NCBI RefSeq assembly: GCF_028372415.1
Contig: NC_092875.1
Coordinates: forward strand, 148,269,856-148,333,855
From: Notamacropus eugenii
Taxonomy: Eukaryota; Chordata; Mammalia; Diprotodontia; Macropodidae
Length of the DNA: 64,000 bases
Direction: 5' to 3'
Both the position numbers and the translations under genes were made by a program. The notes beneath the pieces were generated by a model, which worked only from the letters and a program-made list of their open reading frames with translations, did no database searches and was not told the DNA's origin. Below are positions 1 to 11,624 of this stretch, piece by piece. Position 1 is the first letter of the stretch. Each line of letters begins with the position of its first letter.

Positions 1-31
1 GGATAGATAGGTAAATAGATGATAGATAGAT

Positions 32-93
<62 letters not shown>
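1..93. repeat. (GATA)n microsatellite
   Basis: GATA tetranucleotides with two early interruptions run from the left edge to about 93. The array probably continues outside the window. Confidence 0.97.
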
Positions 94-109
94 GCAAGGT
101 TTTTTAAGT

Positions 110-1335
110 GTTAATTATATGCCAGGTACTATGCTAGGTTCTGGGGATCCCAACACAAGAAAAAAAAATGGTCCTTTTTTCCCAAGAAACTTATATTCTA
201 ACAGGGCAAAACAAAATATAATGGGAAACTGGAAAGGAGGAGGCTAGGAAGAAGGGATGATGGAGCAGGCAGGTAGCAAGTGTGGGGATAAAGCAGGCCA
301 GAGGGTGAATGGGAAGTACAGAGCAAGAAAATGAGTGAGAAGAGCGTGGCTGTGCCTTCTCATGATCCAGGGACTCTTCAATCATAGAATCAGCCTCAGG
401 GTGGAGTTGTCTCCTGGGACCAGGGAGACAAAAGAGAGATTTTTGGATGGGTAGATAAGAGAAACTGGCAACTGAGATAGACCTTGAAGGAAGAGCAGGT
501 TTTTTTAGCAGGTGTAAGTTGGAAAGAAGTGCTTTTCAATAAGGGGTAAGAGAATATAGCTTGGATTCTAGGTGGGAAAGGGCAGAATGATTTAAAAAAA
601 TAGCTAGTCATCTAGTTTGACTGGAATGTAGAGCAAGTCAAAGAAAGTAAGAGGTTAGAAAAGTAGGTTGGAGCCCAACTGTGGATGGCTTTGAACTCCA
701 GGATGAAGAATTTGTACCTCATTTTATAAGCAATGGGGAGTCACTAAAGTTTTGGATCAGAAAAATGATATGGTCACACTTGTGCATTAATAAGATTATT
801 TTTACAACAGTATGAAGGATAGAACAGAGAGAATGGTGGTAAGGAGGCCAGATAGGAGGTCCGAAATAGGGTAGCAACAATATGAGTATAGGAGAAGATA
901 GATATGATGGATATTGTGGAGACAGAATGGACAGAATTTAATAATAATAATGATGATAACTAGCACTTAGACAGTGCTTTAAGGTTTGCAAGGAAGTGTA
1001 CATATGCTAACTCATTTGATCTGTTGATTTGGGGACTGATTATCTGTGGAGGGTGAGAGACTGGAAAGAATTAAAGGTGACTTCAAGGTTTAAGCCTGTG
1101 TGACTGGGAGGTGGTGATGTCATTAACAATCATAAGGAAGTAGGAAGGAGGTGAAGTTTAGGGGAAAATATGATTATTTCCTTTGGCATAAAGTGCTGAT
1201 AGGAAGAATTTCCAAGGATGCCCACAGGCAATTAGAAATTCAAGCCTAGAGTTCTGGAGAAAGATTAGGTCTATATTCATATGTCTGAGAATCATCTGCT
1301 TGGAAGTAACTAAAGTAACTGGGGTATGGAAGTGT
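110..1335 (-). mobile_element. L2 LINE, antisense, with MIR inside
   Basis: It begins with the inverted L2 3' end (GCCAGGTACTATGCTAGGTT) and continues through inverted ORF2-type sequence: AGCAATGGGGAGTCACTAAAG, GGTCACACTTGTGCATTAAT, TGACTGGGAGGTGGTGATG. These blocks recur in the same order at 49,655-51,650. A MIR fragment (AACTAGCACTTAGACAGTGC) interrupts at about 935-1,015. It is old and full of stops. Confidence 0.5.
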
Positions 1336-1344
1336 GATATAACA

Positions 1345-1565
1345 GAGTACAGAAACCCAGAAAGAGGTCACATCAAATCTTAGATTAAATCCTGGTTCTG
1401 ACAATTAATAGCTATTTCACCATTGAAAAGTCACTCAACCTTTCTTGAACCTTAGTTTCTTTACCTCTAAAATGGGGGTATTATATATACTATCTTAATA
1501 TGTTATTTTGAGGTAAGTGCTTGATAAACTTAAAGTGCTTTAGAAATACATTCTCATTATTTTTA
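1345..1565 (+). mobile_element. CORE-SINE copy
   Basis: Contains CTGGTTCTGACAATTAATAG, CTTAGTTTCTTTACCTCTAA and an L2-type tail with AAGTGCTTGATAAACTTAAA. Confidence 0.5.
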
Positions 1566-1734
1566 CTGGAGAGAGAAGTAAAGAGGGTGCTTGCTACTCT
1601 CACTTGTAGGGTCAGAGAAGGAAGATGAACCAAGAGGCTAGAAAGGTCTTGGTAGATATGACTGGATGAAAACCAGGGGAAGGCAGTCATGAAAGCTAAG
1701 GGAAGAGAATTATTGCAAATCCACCACCACCACC

Positions 1735-1915
1735 ATCATTATCATCACTCATATTTGTGCAAACTTTAAGTGTCACAAAGTAATTGCTTCACAACTCTGT
1801 GAGATTGGTAGGACAAGTATGATTATTTGTATTTTCCAGATTGGAAAACTAAGACTCACCATAGTTAACTGACTTGTCTAGTAAACACACTGCCAATATC
1901 ACAGAAAGTCAAGGA
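1735..1915 (-). mobile_element. MIR fragment
   Basis: Inverted MIR: CACAACTCTGTGAGATTGGT, then TTTTCCAGATTGGAAAACTA, then ACTTGTCTAGT. It is preceded by a short CCA/ATC repeat. Confidence 0.5.
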
Positions 1916-2040
1916 AAATGAGTACTGAGTAGAAATAATGATCTGGCAATAAATCGCTCCCAGGAGACCTTGGAAAATGAAATCTCTTGTTATTTATTTA
2001 CTTGTATTCTGAACTTAAATGTCAAATAAAATAGGCATTA

Positions 2041-2101
2041 CTATATATATACACATACATACACACATATATACATATATATGTGTGTATGTATGTATAC
2101 A
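2041..2101. repeat. TA/CATA self-complementary microsatellite
   Basis: ATACACATACATACACACAT mirrored by ATGTGTGTATGTATGTAT across a TATATA centre. It can fold into a long hairpin and gives open frames on both strands. Confidence 0.9.
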
Positions 2102-2221
2102 GTTGAACAGAAGAAGTTTATGATATTGAAAATCTTGGTTCTATACAGCTTGCCCTTCTTTTTAAATGTACTAGTAAATATAGTATTAATGATAAATGAA
2201 CTCAATAAAACATGTAATTTT

Positions 2222-3200
2222 CTTTTTAAAATATTTTTATATTTTATTTTTCCAATTACATATAAAAACATTTTTAACATTCATTTTTTAAACTCTCAGA
2301 TTCCAAATTCTCTTTCTCCCCTCTCTCCTCCTTGAGAAGGCAAGCAATTTGATATAAATTATACATATGTAGTCATACAAAACATATTTCCATATTAGCC
2401 ATGAACATATAATTTTCAAAGTTGTCCTACTTGCCTATGATTCTTTCTGGCTTTCTTTCTATTCTCTTCTGTGAATTTTTTTTTTAAAAGATACTTCTTT
2501 TTTCCCACCTCCCCCTCTCTCCCTGTCCTTCACATATCCCCTTCCATTGGAAACCAAGGAAAATAGAGCCCTTGTAACAACTATATGTAGTCAAGCAAAT
2601 CAGTTTCCCACCAATCCATGTTTGAAAATGTATGTCTCATACTTCATCGTGATTCCATCCTTTCTCTCTCAGTAGGTGGGTTGTGTTTCCCTACCATTCT
2701 TCTGGAATTCCAATTGGCCATCGGAGACCTTATTTCTTTCAATATTGCTTTTCTTTATAATGTTGTTATTATATAAGTTGTTCTCCTGGTTCTGCTCATT
2801 TCACTCTGCATCAGTTCATACAAGTCTTCCCAGGTTTCTCTGAACCCATCTCTTTCTTCATTTCTTTCAGCACAATAGTATATATATTCCACTACATTTA
2901 TATACCATAATTTGTTTAGTCTAGGAGTGGACAATTTGAGGTCCCAATGCCCTCTAGGTCCTCAACTGCAGCCCTTTGAGTCCAAGTTTTACAGAACAAA
3001 TCCTTTTATTAAGGGGACCTAGAGGGCCACATGTGACCTTGAGGCTTGTTTGGTTCCCCACACCTGGTTTAGCCATTCCCCAAATAATGGGTACTCTTTT
3101 AGTTTCCAGTTTTTTTAGGACTGCCTAAAGAGCTGTTAAACTCTTTCCTTATGTGTATTTTCTTTCCCTTCTTCTGTGGTTTCTTTGGGAGTATAGACCT
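2222..3200 (-). mobile_element. L1 3' end, antisense, split by a DNA transposon
   Basis: Inverted L1 3' UTR (TTTTCCAATTACATATAAAA; GCAAGCAATTTGATATAAAT) and the ORF2 end (TTGTTCTCCTGGTTCTGC; ATATACCATAATTTGTTTAG). The L1 text stops at 2,920 and resumes at about 3,067 with GTTTAGCCATTCCCC, so a palindromic element was inserted. Confidence 0.72.
2920..3066. mobile_element. Palindromic hAT-like MITE nested in L1
   Basis: The halves are inverted copies: CCTCTAGGTCCTCAACTGCAG on the left against GGACCTAGAGGGCCACATGT on the right. The ends are CTAGGAGTGG and CCACACCTGG. The host L1 bases GTTTAG appear on both sides, as expected of a target duplication. It is related to 54,249-54,372. Confidence 0.6.
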
Positions 3201-3365
3201 AGTCATGGTATTTCTAAAAGATGATGTTGAGGGCATGGTTCCAGTTTGGGAAAATGAATAGTCTGAAGAACAAACACAGCAGAAGTCAGATCAGCAGGCT
3301 CAGGATCAAGAAGGTTTTATCAAACGTGGACTACTCTTTCTGGGAGTTGAGTAGTGAAAAGGAGA

Positions 3366-3540
3366 GGATGATAATAGTTAGCATTTCTATAGCACCCATA
3401 TTTGCCAGACACTGTGCTAAGGCCTTTGCAAATATTATCTCATTCTACGCTCTCAACAAGCCTGGTATTCTGGTGCTATTATTAAAATCCCATTTTACAA
3501 TTGAGGAAACTGAGGGAGAATTTAAATGACTTGCCTAGTA
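3366..3540 (-). mobile_element. MIR copy
   Basis: TAGCATTTCTATAGCACCCA, CCAGACACTGTGCTAAGGCC, TTTACAATTGAGGAAACTGA, GACTTGCCTAGTA. This is an inverted MIR. Confidence 0.65.
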
Positions 3541-3663
3541 TCCATTGTACTAACAGCCATTCCTCCTTGAGAAGAGATATAGTTTGATAGCTTGAGGGCA
3601 GAACAAATAGCCTTCATGGCCTAATAGAATGATTCAAATGGCAAAATCTCTGGCTCATAGTGA

Positions 3664-3921
3664 GCTGTTGCTGTTGTCCAGTCATTTCAGTTGTGTCCAG
3701 TTTGTGACCACATTTGGGGTTTTCTTGGCAAAGATACTAGAGTGGTTTGTCATTTCCTTCTCCAGCTTATTTTACAAATGAGGAAACTGAGATTAACAGG
3801 GTTAAGTGACTTGCCCAGGGTCACACAGTGAGTAAATGCTTTTAGCCAGATTTGAACTCAGGAAGATGAGTCTTCTTGATTCCAAGCCCAGCACTCTCTC
3901 CACTGCACCACTTAACTGCTC
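3664..3921 (-). mobile_element. MAR1-type tRNA-RTE SINE
   Basis: Inverted full copy. The RTE/BovB-like tail comes first (GGGGTTTTCTTGGCAAAGAT, GTTTGTCATTTCCTTCTCCA), then AAGTGACTTGCCCAGGGTC, then the tRNA-like head (CTCCACTGCACCACTTAACT). Confidence 0.85.
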
Positions 3922-4389
3922 CCATATCAACCACAAGAGCAGAAGTAACAGATCATGGAGTGCAATAAATTCTGCTATGTAAGCAACATATGCGTTCCTT
4001 GTAAAAAAAAAAAAGTTCCATGTAAAACTACAACATAAAACTTGCAGGGCTTCTGGGAAGGATGGGATTAGGAGCGTAGCGGTTCCAGCCTTTGATGTTT
4101 CTTCTATCTTCACAGCGTTGTCACTGATGGTTTGCAATGTGGATGCCTTTATGCCAGGTGCTCAGGAGATATCACATGTTATCTCACTTCTATCGAAAGG
4201 CTTTAGTTATTTCAAGCTTCTCCTCAACACTTAGAATTTCCCTTTTACAATGCTTTATATTTTGGAACCTGGACACAAACACGTTTGGGACGTGCGACGA
4301 GTGTTATTTTTAAATAGAAACGTTCACCAATGTTAAAGAATACTGAAATACTTCATAGGATAGCAGGTGTGGTCAAATGAGGCAGCTAG

Positions 4390-4393
<4 letters not shown>

Positions 4394-4461
<68 letters not shown>

Positions 4462-4500
4462 AGACAGAGACCAAGACAGAGACAGAGACAGAGACAGACA
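4394..4500. repeat. (TG)n then (GAGACA)n microsatellite
   Basis: About 32 TG units to 4,458, then GAGACA-type hexamers. The Cys-Val frame here is not a gene. Confidence 0.97.
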
Positions 4501-4631
4501 GTTTTGCATATTATGCATATTCCTAGGTACAGTTTTTGTTTACCTAGTGTTTATCACAGAAGAGGCTGTATATGAACAAAAATAAAATTCACATTATGCT
4601 GAAATCAGAACAAATGTTATTTTCAAAATAA

Positions 4632-4812
4632 GTACTTTAAAAAGTGCTTACTTACAAACAACCCTGTGAATATGTGTACTATTTGGTAGTGGAAGTAGTA
4701 ACATCTCAATTCTATGGATAAGGAAACTGAGGCCCAGAAAAATTAAATACCTTGCCAAAGGTTATATGACTATTAAATGTCAGGGGCTGGTTTGGATGCA
4801 AGTCTTCTAAAT
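4632..4812 (-). mobile_element. MIR fragment
   Basis: ATGGATAAGGAAACTGAGGC with flanking AAATACCTTGCCAAAGGTTA. Inverted MIR, decayed. Confidence 0.55.
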
Positions 4813-4815
4813 TTT

Positions 4816-5062
4816 GTTATTATTTAATTGCTTTTCAGTTGTCCGACTCTTCCTTCATGAGCCCTTTTGGGGTTTTCTTGGCAAAGATACCAGAGTGGTT
4901 TGTCATTTCCTTCTCTGACTTATTTTACAGATAAGGAACTGAGGCAAGTAGGGTTAAGTGACTTGCCCAGGGTCACATAGTGAGTGTCTGAGGCTGGATT
5001 TGAACTCAGGTCCTCCTGACTCCAGGGCAGGCAGTCTATCCACTGTACCACCTAGCTGCTCC
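4816..5062 (-). mobile_element. MAR1-type tRNA-RTE SINE
   Basis: Inverted. Tail GGGGTTTTCTTGGCAAAGAT, then AAGTGACTTGCCCAGGGTCA, then TGAACTCAGGTCCTCCTGAC, and the head ending CCACCTAGCTGCTCC. Confidence 0.87.
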
Positions 5063-5873
5063 ATTTCTAATTGACAATGTCCTCTCTTCTGTACCACATT
5101 GTCTCATATCATTTGTGCTTGAGTGGCACAGTGGAATCGGAAGACCTGGATCTGAATGTGTAGCCATGGTCAATTCAATCTCAGTTCTAGACATAATACT
5201 TAGATAAACCTATTGTACACAGTTGTTGTGGCAAAGCAGTTGTTTATTCACGACTGACTCTAACTTGTCTCCTTTCTAGGGATACTCCTCTTGCTTTCTA
5301 GCCTCTAGTGGCCAATATGAGCCAGCCAGACTAAAGAATGTTGCTATGTCAGATCTTCAGCCATCATATGTTATTATTTTAGGTGGTGGGTGAAACAATT
5401 TGGGAATGAATATAAGTCCATTCCTATCTAATGTTCTTGTCCCTAATTACATGCCCTGAATATTGTTGTTATGACAGTGTACTTTGGACTAGAATAAATT
5501 CTTTTGTTGTTGCTATTATTGTACTTTCTTTAAAACCCACAAAACAAATTGTCTCCTGTATATCAACTAGGGCAGTATTTGCCAAAGAGGAAAACTAGGA
5601 ACTGTCATCCCCATTCCCCTTCAAAACTCACCCAGTTAGATGCTGGGAACACCTAGAAACTGTCCCTGCCAGTTTGGGGTTTAGGCACAGGTAAAGTATT
5701 TGAATTACCTAAGGTTTTAGAAGGTTGTTGCAAAGGCACTCCAATGCTCCAAAATATCTCTCACTTGCTTGCTACAGTACCTGAAATTTCCACCATCAGA
5801 ATCACTCCTTTGGGTTAAGACATTATCTCCAAAATGTAACATTGGAAGCATAGCACATTAAGAGATCAGCATC
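5063..5873. other. Stretch without recognised features
   Basis: I see no gene, motif or clear repeat here. Some sequence may be decayed transposon. Confidence 0.45.
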
Positions 5874-6111
5874 TGCTGTTGTCAGTCATGTCTGATTCTT
5901 CACGACCCTATTTGCAGTTTTCTTGGCAAAGATACTAGAGTGGTTTGCCATTTCCTTCCCCAGCTCATTTTACAAATAAGGAACTGAAGTAAACAGGTTT
6001 AAGTGACTTGCTCAGTCATATAGCTAGTAAGTGCTTGAGGCCAGATTTGAGCTGAGGAAGAGGAGTCTTCCTGATTTCAGGCCTGGCACTCTATCCACTG
6101 CACCACCAAGC
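5874..6111 (-). mobile_element. MAR1-type tRNA-RTE SINE
   Basis: Inverted. TTTTCTTGGCAAAGATACTA and TTTGCCATTTCCTTCCCCAG tail, then the head CACTCTATCCACTGCACCAC. Confidence 0.86.
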
Positions 6112-6164
6112 ATGTGAAGACTTCCCCCATGTAAGGGGCAGATGAGAACAATTTGTCCCAATGG

Positions 6165-6424
6165 CCATTAAGGCAGCAGAAGCAGGTGCTGTGGAATGCT
6201 TAGAGCTCAGACATTGAAGACAACAAGGTCATCCACTGCATCCCAGGACATGGCCAGTCATCTTAACTTTTATCCTGACAAAGGAATCTCATGACTATGG
6301 AAGACAGAGTAAGATTGAGGACTTGTGTCACTCTGTTTTACGTAAAAACCAACTCATGAGCAAGTCAAGACATCACCTGTGATGTCATTGGCCCACTTCA
6401 AAAACGAAGGACAAAAAAACAACA
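6165..6424 (+). mobile_element. SINE with RTE-type 3' module
   Basis: GGTCATCCACTGCATCCCAG, then GAGCAAGTCAAGACATCACC, GTGATGTCATTGGCCCACTT and AAACGAAGGACAAAAAAACA. The last part is the tail seen on several SINE types and on RTE fragments in this window. Confidence 0.6.
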
Positions 6425-6609
6425 GCTGTATATGATGAAGCAGGACCACTTTAATCATCTAGGAAGGCGTAGGGTCCTGAGGGACAGGACAGGTGCTTTT
6501 GATGTGATATGAAGAAAGGTTTACTCCAAAATGAGTAGACTCTGCAGATGAAATACATGAGGCCTGCATGTTTAAGGGCACCAGAGCTGGCAGGATGATG
6601 AGGAAAACC

Positions 6610-6905
6610 ACTGAATTCAATAAAACAAATATTTTAAGCACCTTACATGAGTTTGATAATGTGCTAGGAATACGAAAGCAAAACCAGAAAATCCTTGCCT
6701 TCAATACAAGGTCATTCAGGATAAATTACAACAGTCATTATTAAATGTTATCTATGTGAAAGACATTGTGCTAGGGACTCAAAGATGGAAAACAAAACCC
6801 AAACATCTCTGTCTGCAAAGAATTCACATTGTACTAGGGTATATGGTACATACACAGATAAGTCAATAGAAAGCAAAATGTAGGGGACAAAGAGATTCAA
6901 ACCAA
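6610..6905 (-). mobile_element. Two L2 3'-end fragments in tandem
   Basis: AAACAAATATTTTAAGCACC and, about 125 bases on, AAAGACATTGTGCTAGGGACT with following AAAGATGGAAAACAAAACCC. Both read as the inverted L2 3' end. Confidence 0.5.
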
Positions 6906-6999
6906 GTGCTCCTGGAAAATTTGTGGAGTGAGAGAAAATATTTTCAGCCTGGGGAGATTAGTCTTCTCCACATGGTAGATAAAAGTGAAACTAGGGAGA

Positions 7000-8540
7000 A
7001 GTTGTGTATTTAAACTTAAACTGTGGGGGGCAGGGAGGAAGTAACAGCCTGGAGCCAGACTGGAGTTCTCAGAGAGAATATTTTAGGCATAGCTTCATTG
7101 TGGCATTATGCTTTGCTCGCACAAAACAACTGCCTTGGGTTTCTTTTCTTCTGCTTATTCTTATCCACCAGTTAACAGCACACCCATTTCTGCCCCTACC
7201 TCGCCTGAATGTGGGAGGTGGCAGCTGGGAATGCCCAGCTGCCTCGAGGCCTGTTCCAACAAGCAGAAACCTGCACAATCTCCCTTGCCAGAGGTGACAG
7301 AGCCTCCTTGGGCTGGGGGGCAGAGAAAAACCAGATCTCCACTGGGCTAGCTGCCTCCTTCCTACCAAGAGGCAGATGTAGACAAGAACTTCCCTTTGAG
7401 CCCTGACCTTAATGTGGCCCCGATTGGGAGGAAGTTTGGGGCAGCAGGAGGAAGAAAAGTAGATGGTGTCCCCAGAGAGGCAAGCAGGCTGGGGGGCCGT
7501 GTGGGAAGGTCTACGATTTCTTTCTTGGCTTCCAAATCTTCCTGTAAGAGCTGGCTGGCAGGAGTGGGCCTTCAGCTGAGCAGTTTGCTGGGGCTTTCTC
7601 TCAGCTCCAGGACCACACACAGATTAAGACCAGGGAACTTTGGGATTCTACCACATGATGATGGGGGTGCTGCTCAGACTCCACTAGCAGAAGTACATCT
7701 CGACTTGACATCCTCACTGCCCCCCACCCAATGTTTAGGGTCAGGGATGTGCTGGAGACAGCTTGCACTGTCTAGAAAGAGCAGACTGTTAAATTTTCAG
7801 CATAAGCATCTAAACCTCAGAAATCTGCAAAGCATACAAATTACAGTTTGATTTGTTGTTTTGCTGATTGTGTGGACTCAAGAAAGTGATGGAGAAAATA
7901 TTATTAATACAGATTAAACTTAAAAGTACTCCTTTTTTTTTTCTTCAGGAAGCCACTTGTTAAACATTTATCAGCACAGCCTTACTTAGGGCTCAGAAGT
8001 GGAGGGAATTAGGGAACTGGGAGAGAAGGGAGGAGGGGAAGACTGGAGCTTACAGTTAAAATGGAAAGTCCTTTGCCTAAACATGGTCCTAAGGAGAGCT
8101 CTAAAACCTTTTCAATAAATCTCAGCAAGCTCTGGAAGACAGAAAGTGCTGGTGGGGGTTACAAAAAGTTTAGCTCTACTTGAGCAGCTGTGTCAGTGGT
8201 ACTAAACCCACGAGGTGATGCCCTGGAAGGTTCTGAGACAAGGCTGGTCCCGTTTTGAAGCTATTTTTAAATCACAAGGTCAAGTTACAGACTGGTTAAT
8301 TAACAAGTAGACTGAGCTGCTCTGGATGCCAGGCAAACCAGCCTGGCATGAGCCTGGAGGGAGGACCAGCAGCCAGCAGATTTTTAGGTCATGGACGCTG
8401 CCAGGGAAGGAGAAGAGACAAGCCAGATGTAAAGAATTAAGTTCAAACATCATGAAACTGTGAAAACACCAATACTTTAAAAATCTGCTTTGCTTTGGGC
8501 CATCCCCATTTTAAAAGAGCCCTTTCATGTGTTCTTTTTT
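7000..8540. other. Repeat-poor, GC-richer block, function unknown
   Basis: No SINE, LINE or microsatellite is recognised here, unlike most of the window. Frames of 151-183 codons are open on both strands at 7,069-7,851. They show no family resemblance, no repeat of codon pattern and no splice context, so I do not call a gene. At 8,261-8,304 a MEF2-type CTATTTTTAA, an ERR/SF-1-type CAAGGTCA and a GTTAATTAAC box lie within 45 bases. A 22-base interrupted palindrome follows at 8,327-8,348. A regulatory role is inference only. Confidence 0.4.
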
Positions 8541-8579
8541 CCCCAGTAAATTCAGCACTCCAATTTTTAAAAAATGTAT

Positions 8580-9130
8580 TTAATATCTTTCATTTTTAAT
8601 ATCATTTCATTTTTCAATATTATTATTATTTTTAATCACCTAGAGAGCCATCCCAACGAACAAAGAATTAAAAAGAAAGGCAAAAGAAGTAGTTAAACAA
8701 AACTAAAAAGCATGGCCATCAAAGTTGAAGGTACATTCAGTGTTCTGCAGCCATAGTCCACCACCTAGGAAAAGAGAGGGGATGAGGTGCCTTCTCACAT
8801 CTTTTGGGGGCCTAGCTTGATCAGAATAATTTCATAGCATTCAGATTCAGTTGTTTTGCTGTTATTTTTTCCTCGTTTCCATTGTTGTAGCCATTGTGTA
8901 TGTTCTCTTCCTGGTTCTTACTTTGTATCAGTTCAAATAAATTAACCCATGGGCATCTTTCTATTCATATTTCTATTTCACACTCATCATTTCTCAAAGA
9001 CAATAATATTCCATTGCATTCATGTAATCCAATGTGTTTGTTCATCCATTACTCAATGGATAGGTATCTATTTTGTTTCCAGATCTTTCATTACTTCTTT
9101 TCTAAAGGTATCATAGAAATTGACCTACTA
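8580..9130 (-). mobile_element. L1 3' region, antisense
   Basis: GTTCTCTTCCTGGTTCTTAC, ACAATAATATTCCATTGCAT, GTTTGTTCATCCATTACTCA. These parallel the L1 text at 22,850-23,000 but are more diverged. Confidence 0.5.
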
Positions 9131-9566
9131 TAAAATGTCTTACAAGACAATAAAGTGTCAACTTTATTTGATTAATTTTGCCTCTGAAATTGGGCTTCTC
9201 AAAGTGAATTTTCATTACTTTGGCTCAGGAGTGTGAAGAATGTTTAAAAGTTTTGGACTGTGTTTGTTTTAACATAGCATAAAGGTCTAAGGGAACTGTA
9301 TTAAAAGAGCAAGATGAAGAAATCCATCATGTTGGATAGATCTTCTAAAAACACCCATGGTCAATGATTGCTCTGGATGAGAGAATGGGAAAATTCACAT
9401 CAATGAGTTCAGTTTCCATTAATCTTTTGAAGACCAAAGATAAATCATTCCTTTTTGCATTTGCAAAAATAGAGATTTCTGCAAGCTCCTTCACAAATCC
9501 ATGTATTTTGAAGCAACCTGTATCTATTGGGTGAAATGAGCTCCTTGAGGACAATGAGGGCCAGTG
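9131..9566. other. Stretch without recognised features
   Basis: A 92-codon minus-strand frame spans part of it but resembles nothing known. No repeats were recognised. Confidence 0.4.
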
Positions 9567-9752
9567 AAGAGTGTTAACTGTGGAATTGGAGGACTTGAGT
9601 CCAAGTTGACCCTCTGTCACCACCTGTGTGACTTTGGATAGGTTCCTTACTCTCCCTTGACCTCAGTTTCTTACTCTGTAAAATGAAGGGTTGGACTTGA
9701 AAGATAGTCTATGAGGTCCCTTCCAGTCCTAAGCCTTTGATCTTATGAATAT
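9567..9752 (+). mobile_element. CORE-SINE copy
   Basis: GGAATTGGAGGACTTGAGTC, CTGTGTGACTTTGGATAGG, GACCTCAGTTTCTTACTCTG and CCTTCCAGTCCTAAGCC are the marks of a marsupial MIR-type SINE. Confidence 0.65.
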
Positions 9753-9759
9753 CATCACA

Positions 9760-9860
9760 AGGACTGTCTTTTGTTCTGCCTTGGTATTTCTAGTTCCTTG
9801 AAGATGGTAGGTGATTATTAAAAGCTCATTAGGTTAGATTGGATTGGATTGAGTTGGAGG
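9760..9860 (+). mobile_element. L2 3'-end fragment
   Basis: GGACTGTCTTTTGTTCTGCC then TTATTAAAAGCTCATTAGG is a decayed L2 3' UTR. Confidence 0.4.
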
Positions 9861-10679
9861 GTCTGCTATGTGCTTTGGTATATTCTCCTCCAGTGTTGCA
9901 GATCTATTTTCTCTCACTTTGGATTTGTCATCACATTTTTCTATTCTAGCAACTCATTTCTGAATTAATTCTGATGGCAGCTTCTTGGTATTAATTCAGG
10001 AGATTTCTTTAACTCTTACTATTTCTGCTCTACTTTAAAACGATTCTTGGAACTTCATGGACACCTGCAAACATTTTCAAACGACATTTCCTTTAGCATG
10101 TAACAACTGAACCTCTTTTTCTCACTGGGGAGCTCTTCCATGAAAATGGAGTATTTGTTTTTTTCAAAGCTGGTGGCCTTCTTATTCCCCACCTGAGATC
10201 ATAATTGTTTTGTAACCTCACAATCACTTCACAGCAGTCTTGTTTGTCCAAACTTAACCCTGTTTTTATGCAATTTTCCCCAGTGATAGTGATGCAATGG
10301 AAAATTGGTAAATGGGAAAATATATGCCATGTGGAGAAAACTGTTTCTACCTAGAATGTTTTTCTTTTTTATTATCTTTACTGTCTTTATTTTTTAATAA
10401 GCAAATAGGATAGTTGGATTATATAAATAATGCAATAAAAATACATTGCAGTATGAACTGTGATATATCTGTAAAATGACCATAATATAAATTCTATACT
10501 TAAAAATAGAAAAAGTATTAAGGACTGGGTTTTATTACTTCAGCTTTTTATAAATATGTCAAAACTTGGGTTTATTTTGACCTTCATTTTATCTCCTCCA
10601 CTAGCATTCATCATATCCTGGAGTGAAAGTATACTTAAGTTCTAAAAGGCTATGGGGGAGGAGGGGAGAAAGGACTGAG
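9861..10679. other. Stretch without recognised features
   Basis: AT-rich, with no gene or repeat that I can name. Confidence 0.45.
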
Positions 10680-10812
10680 ATCAAAATCCCCCAATAGAAT
10701 GTAAGCACCTGGAAGGAAGGCATGACTTCTTTTGGGGAGGGGTTGTATTCCTAGTGCCCTACTCATAGTAGGTACTTAAGAAAAGCTTGTTGGATTGAAT
10801 TGGATTAGGTCC
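10680..10812 (+). mobile_element. L2 3' end
   Basis: ATAGAATGTAAGCACCTGGA, TATTCCTAGTGCCCTACTCA, TAGTAGGTACTTAAGAAAAG. This follows the L2 3' UTR order. Confidence 0.6.
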
Positions 10813-11624
10813 TACAATGCTAGAAAGACTTCAATTATAGTTCTACTGATAGACTTTCTGTATCTGATACCTAAGGATGAGCCTAGTTAAGTATAGAGAG
10901 GGAGAATTCATCAGAAGAATTTCTACCATGTAACGTTTTTTTCCTTTAATGTCAGCAACCTGTGATACTACCTACTATGGCATGGAGGGGCTATAGCTTT
11001 TGTCAGTGGGGGACTGTCCATACTAGAATTTTGAACTTAAAATTTTTCAGTCTTTAAAATATGGAACTTGAAAAAGATCCAGATAGTTTTGTGAAATTTA
11101 GAAATTTCACTTACTAATTTCACAGCTGGCTATTGTGAAACTGATTGTTCATTATTGATTGATTAATAGTTAAGAGTGTTAGTAATCATTGTAACCAACT
11201 TCTAAGACTTTGATTTGAATTTCTTTTGTATAGGATTTGGTGGAAAAGTTTGTAAAAACTGTGAACACAACTGAGACTGGACCTACCTCTTGAGAAAGAT
11301 AAAGCAGATGGATGGAGGATGATTTAAGCTCTTCAGGAGGTATTTTTTCTAGAACTGGGTCTTTGATAAAGGAAGTGGAGGGGGTGGTAGTATCTGGTTG
11401 GGGACTTCATAGAAGATGTTGTTCAACTCTGTATTTTCCTTGTTACTATGAATTCTGGAGACCGCCTCTTTTGTAAGTCAGAATAATTATGGATCAATCA
11501 CAGTTTGAGTTTAGTTGGCACCAGTAGACCTTATATATTTACATAACCAAACTTCCTAAAAGGTGGCTCTGACTGTAAGATGTGTCTTTGGTCAATGAGA
11601 GTCCACTGACTTCCATTATTGGCA
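10813..11624. other. Stretch without recognised features
   Basis: No gene, RNA or repeat was recognised. Confidence 0.45.

Noticed and set aside
1-93. CRISPR-like array in the short regular repeats
   Set aside because: Simple GATA microsatellite with no spacers, in a vertebrate sequence. The same holds for the other tandem arrays.
4393-4575. Small Cys/Val then Arg/Gln-rich protein
   Set aside because: Encoded entirely by the TG and GAGACA microsatellite.
7069-7851. Frames of 183 (minus) and 151 (plus) codons as possible genes
   Set aside because: They overlap on opposite strands in GC-richer DNA, resemble no family, and have no exon context. Length fits chance in such composition.
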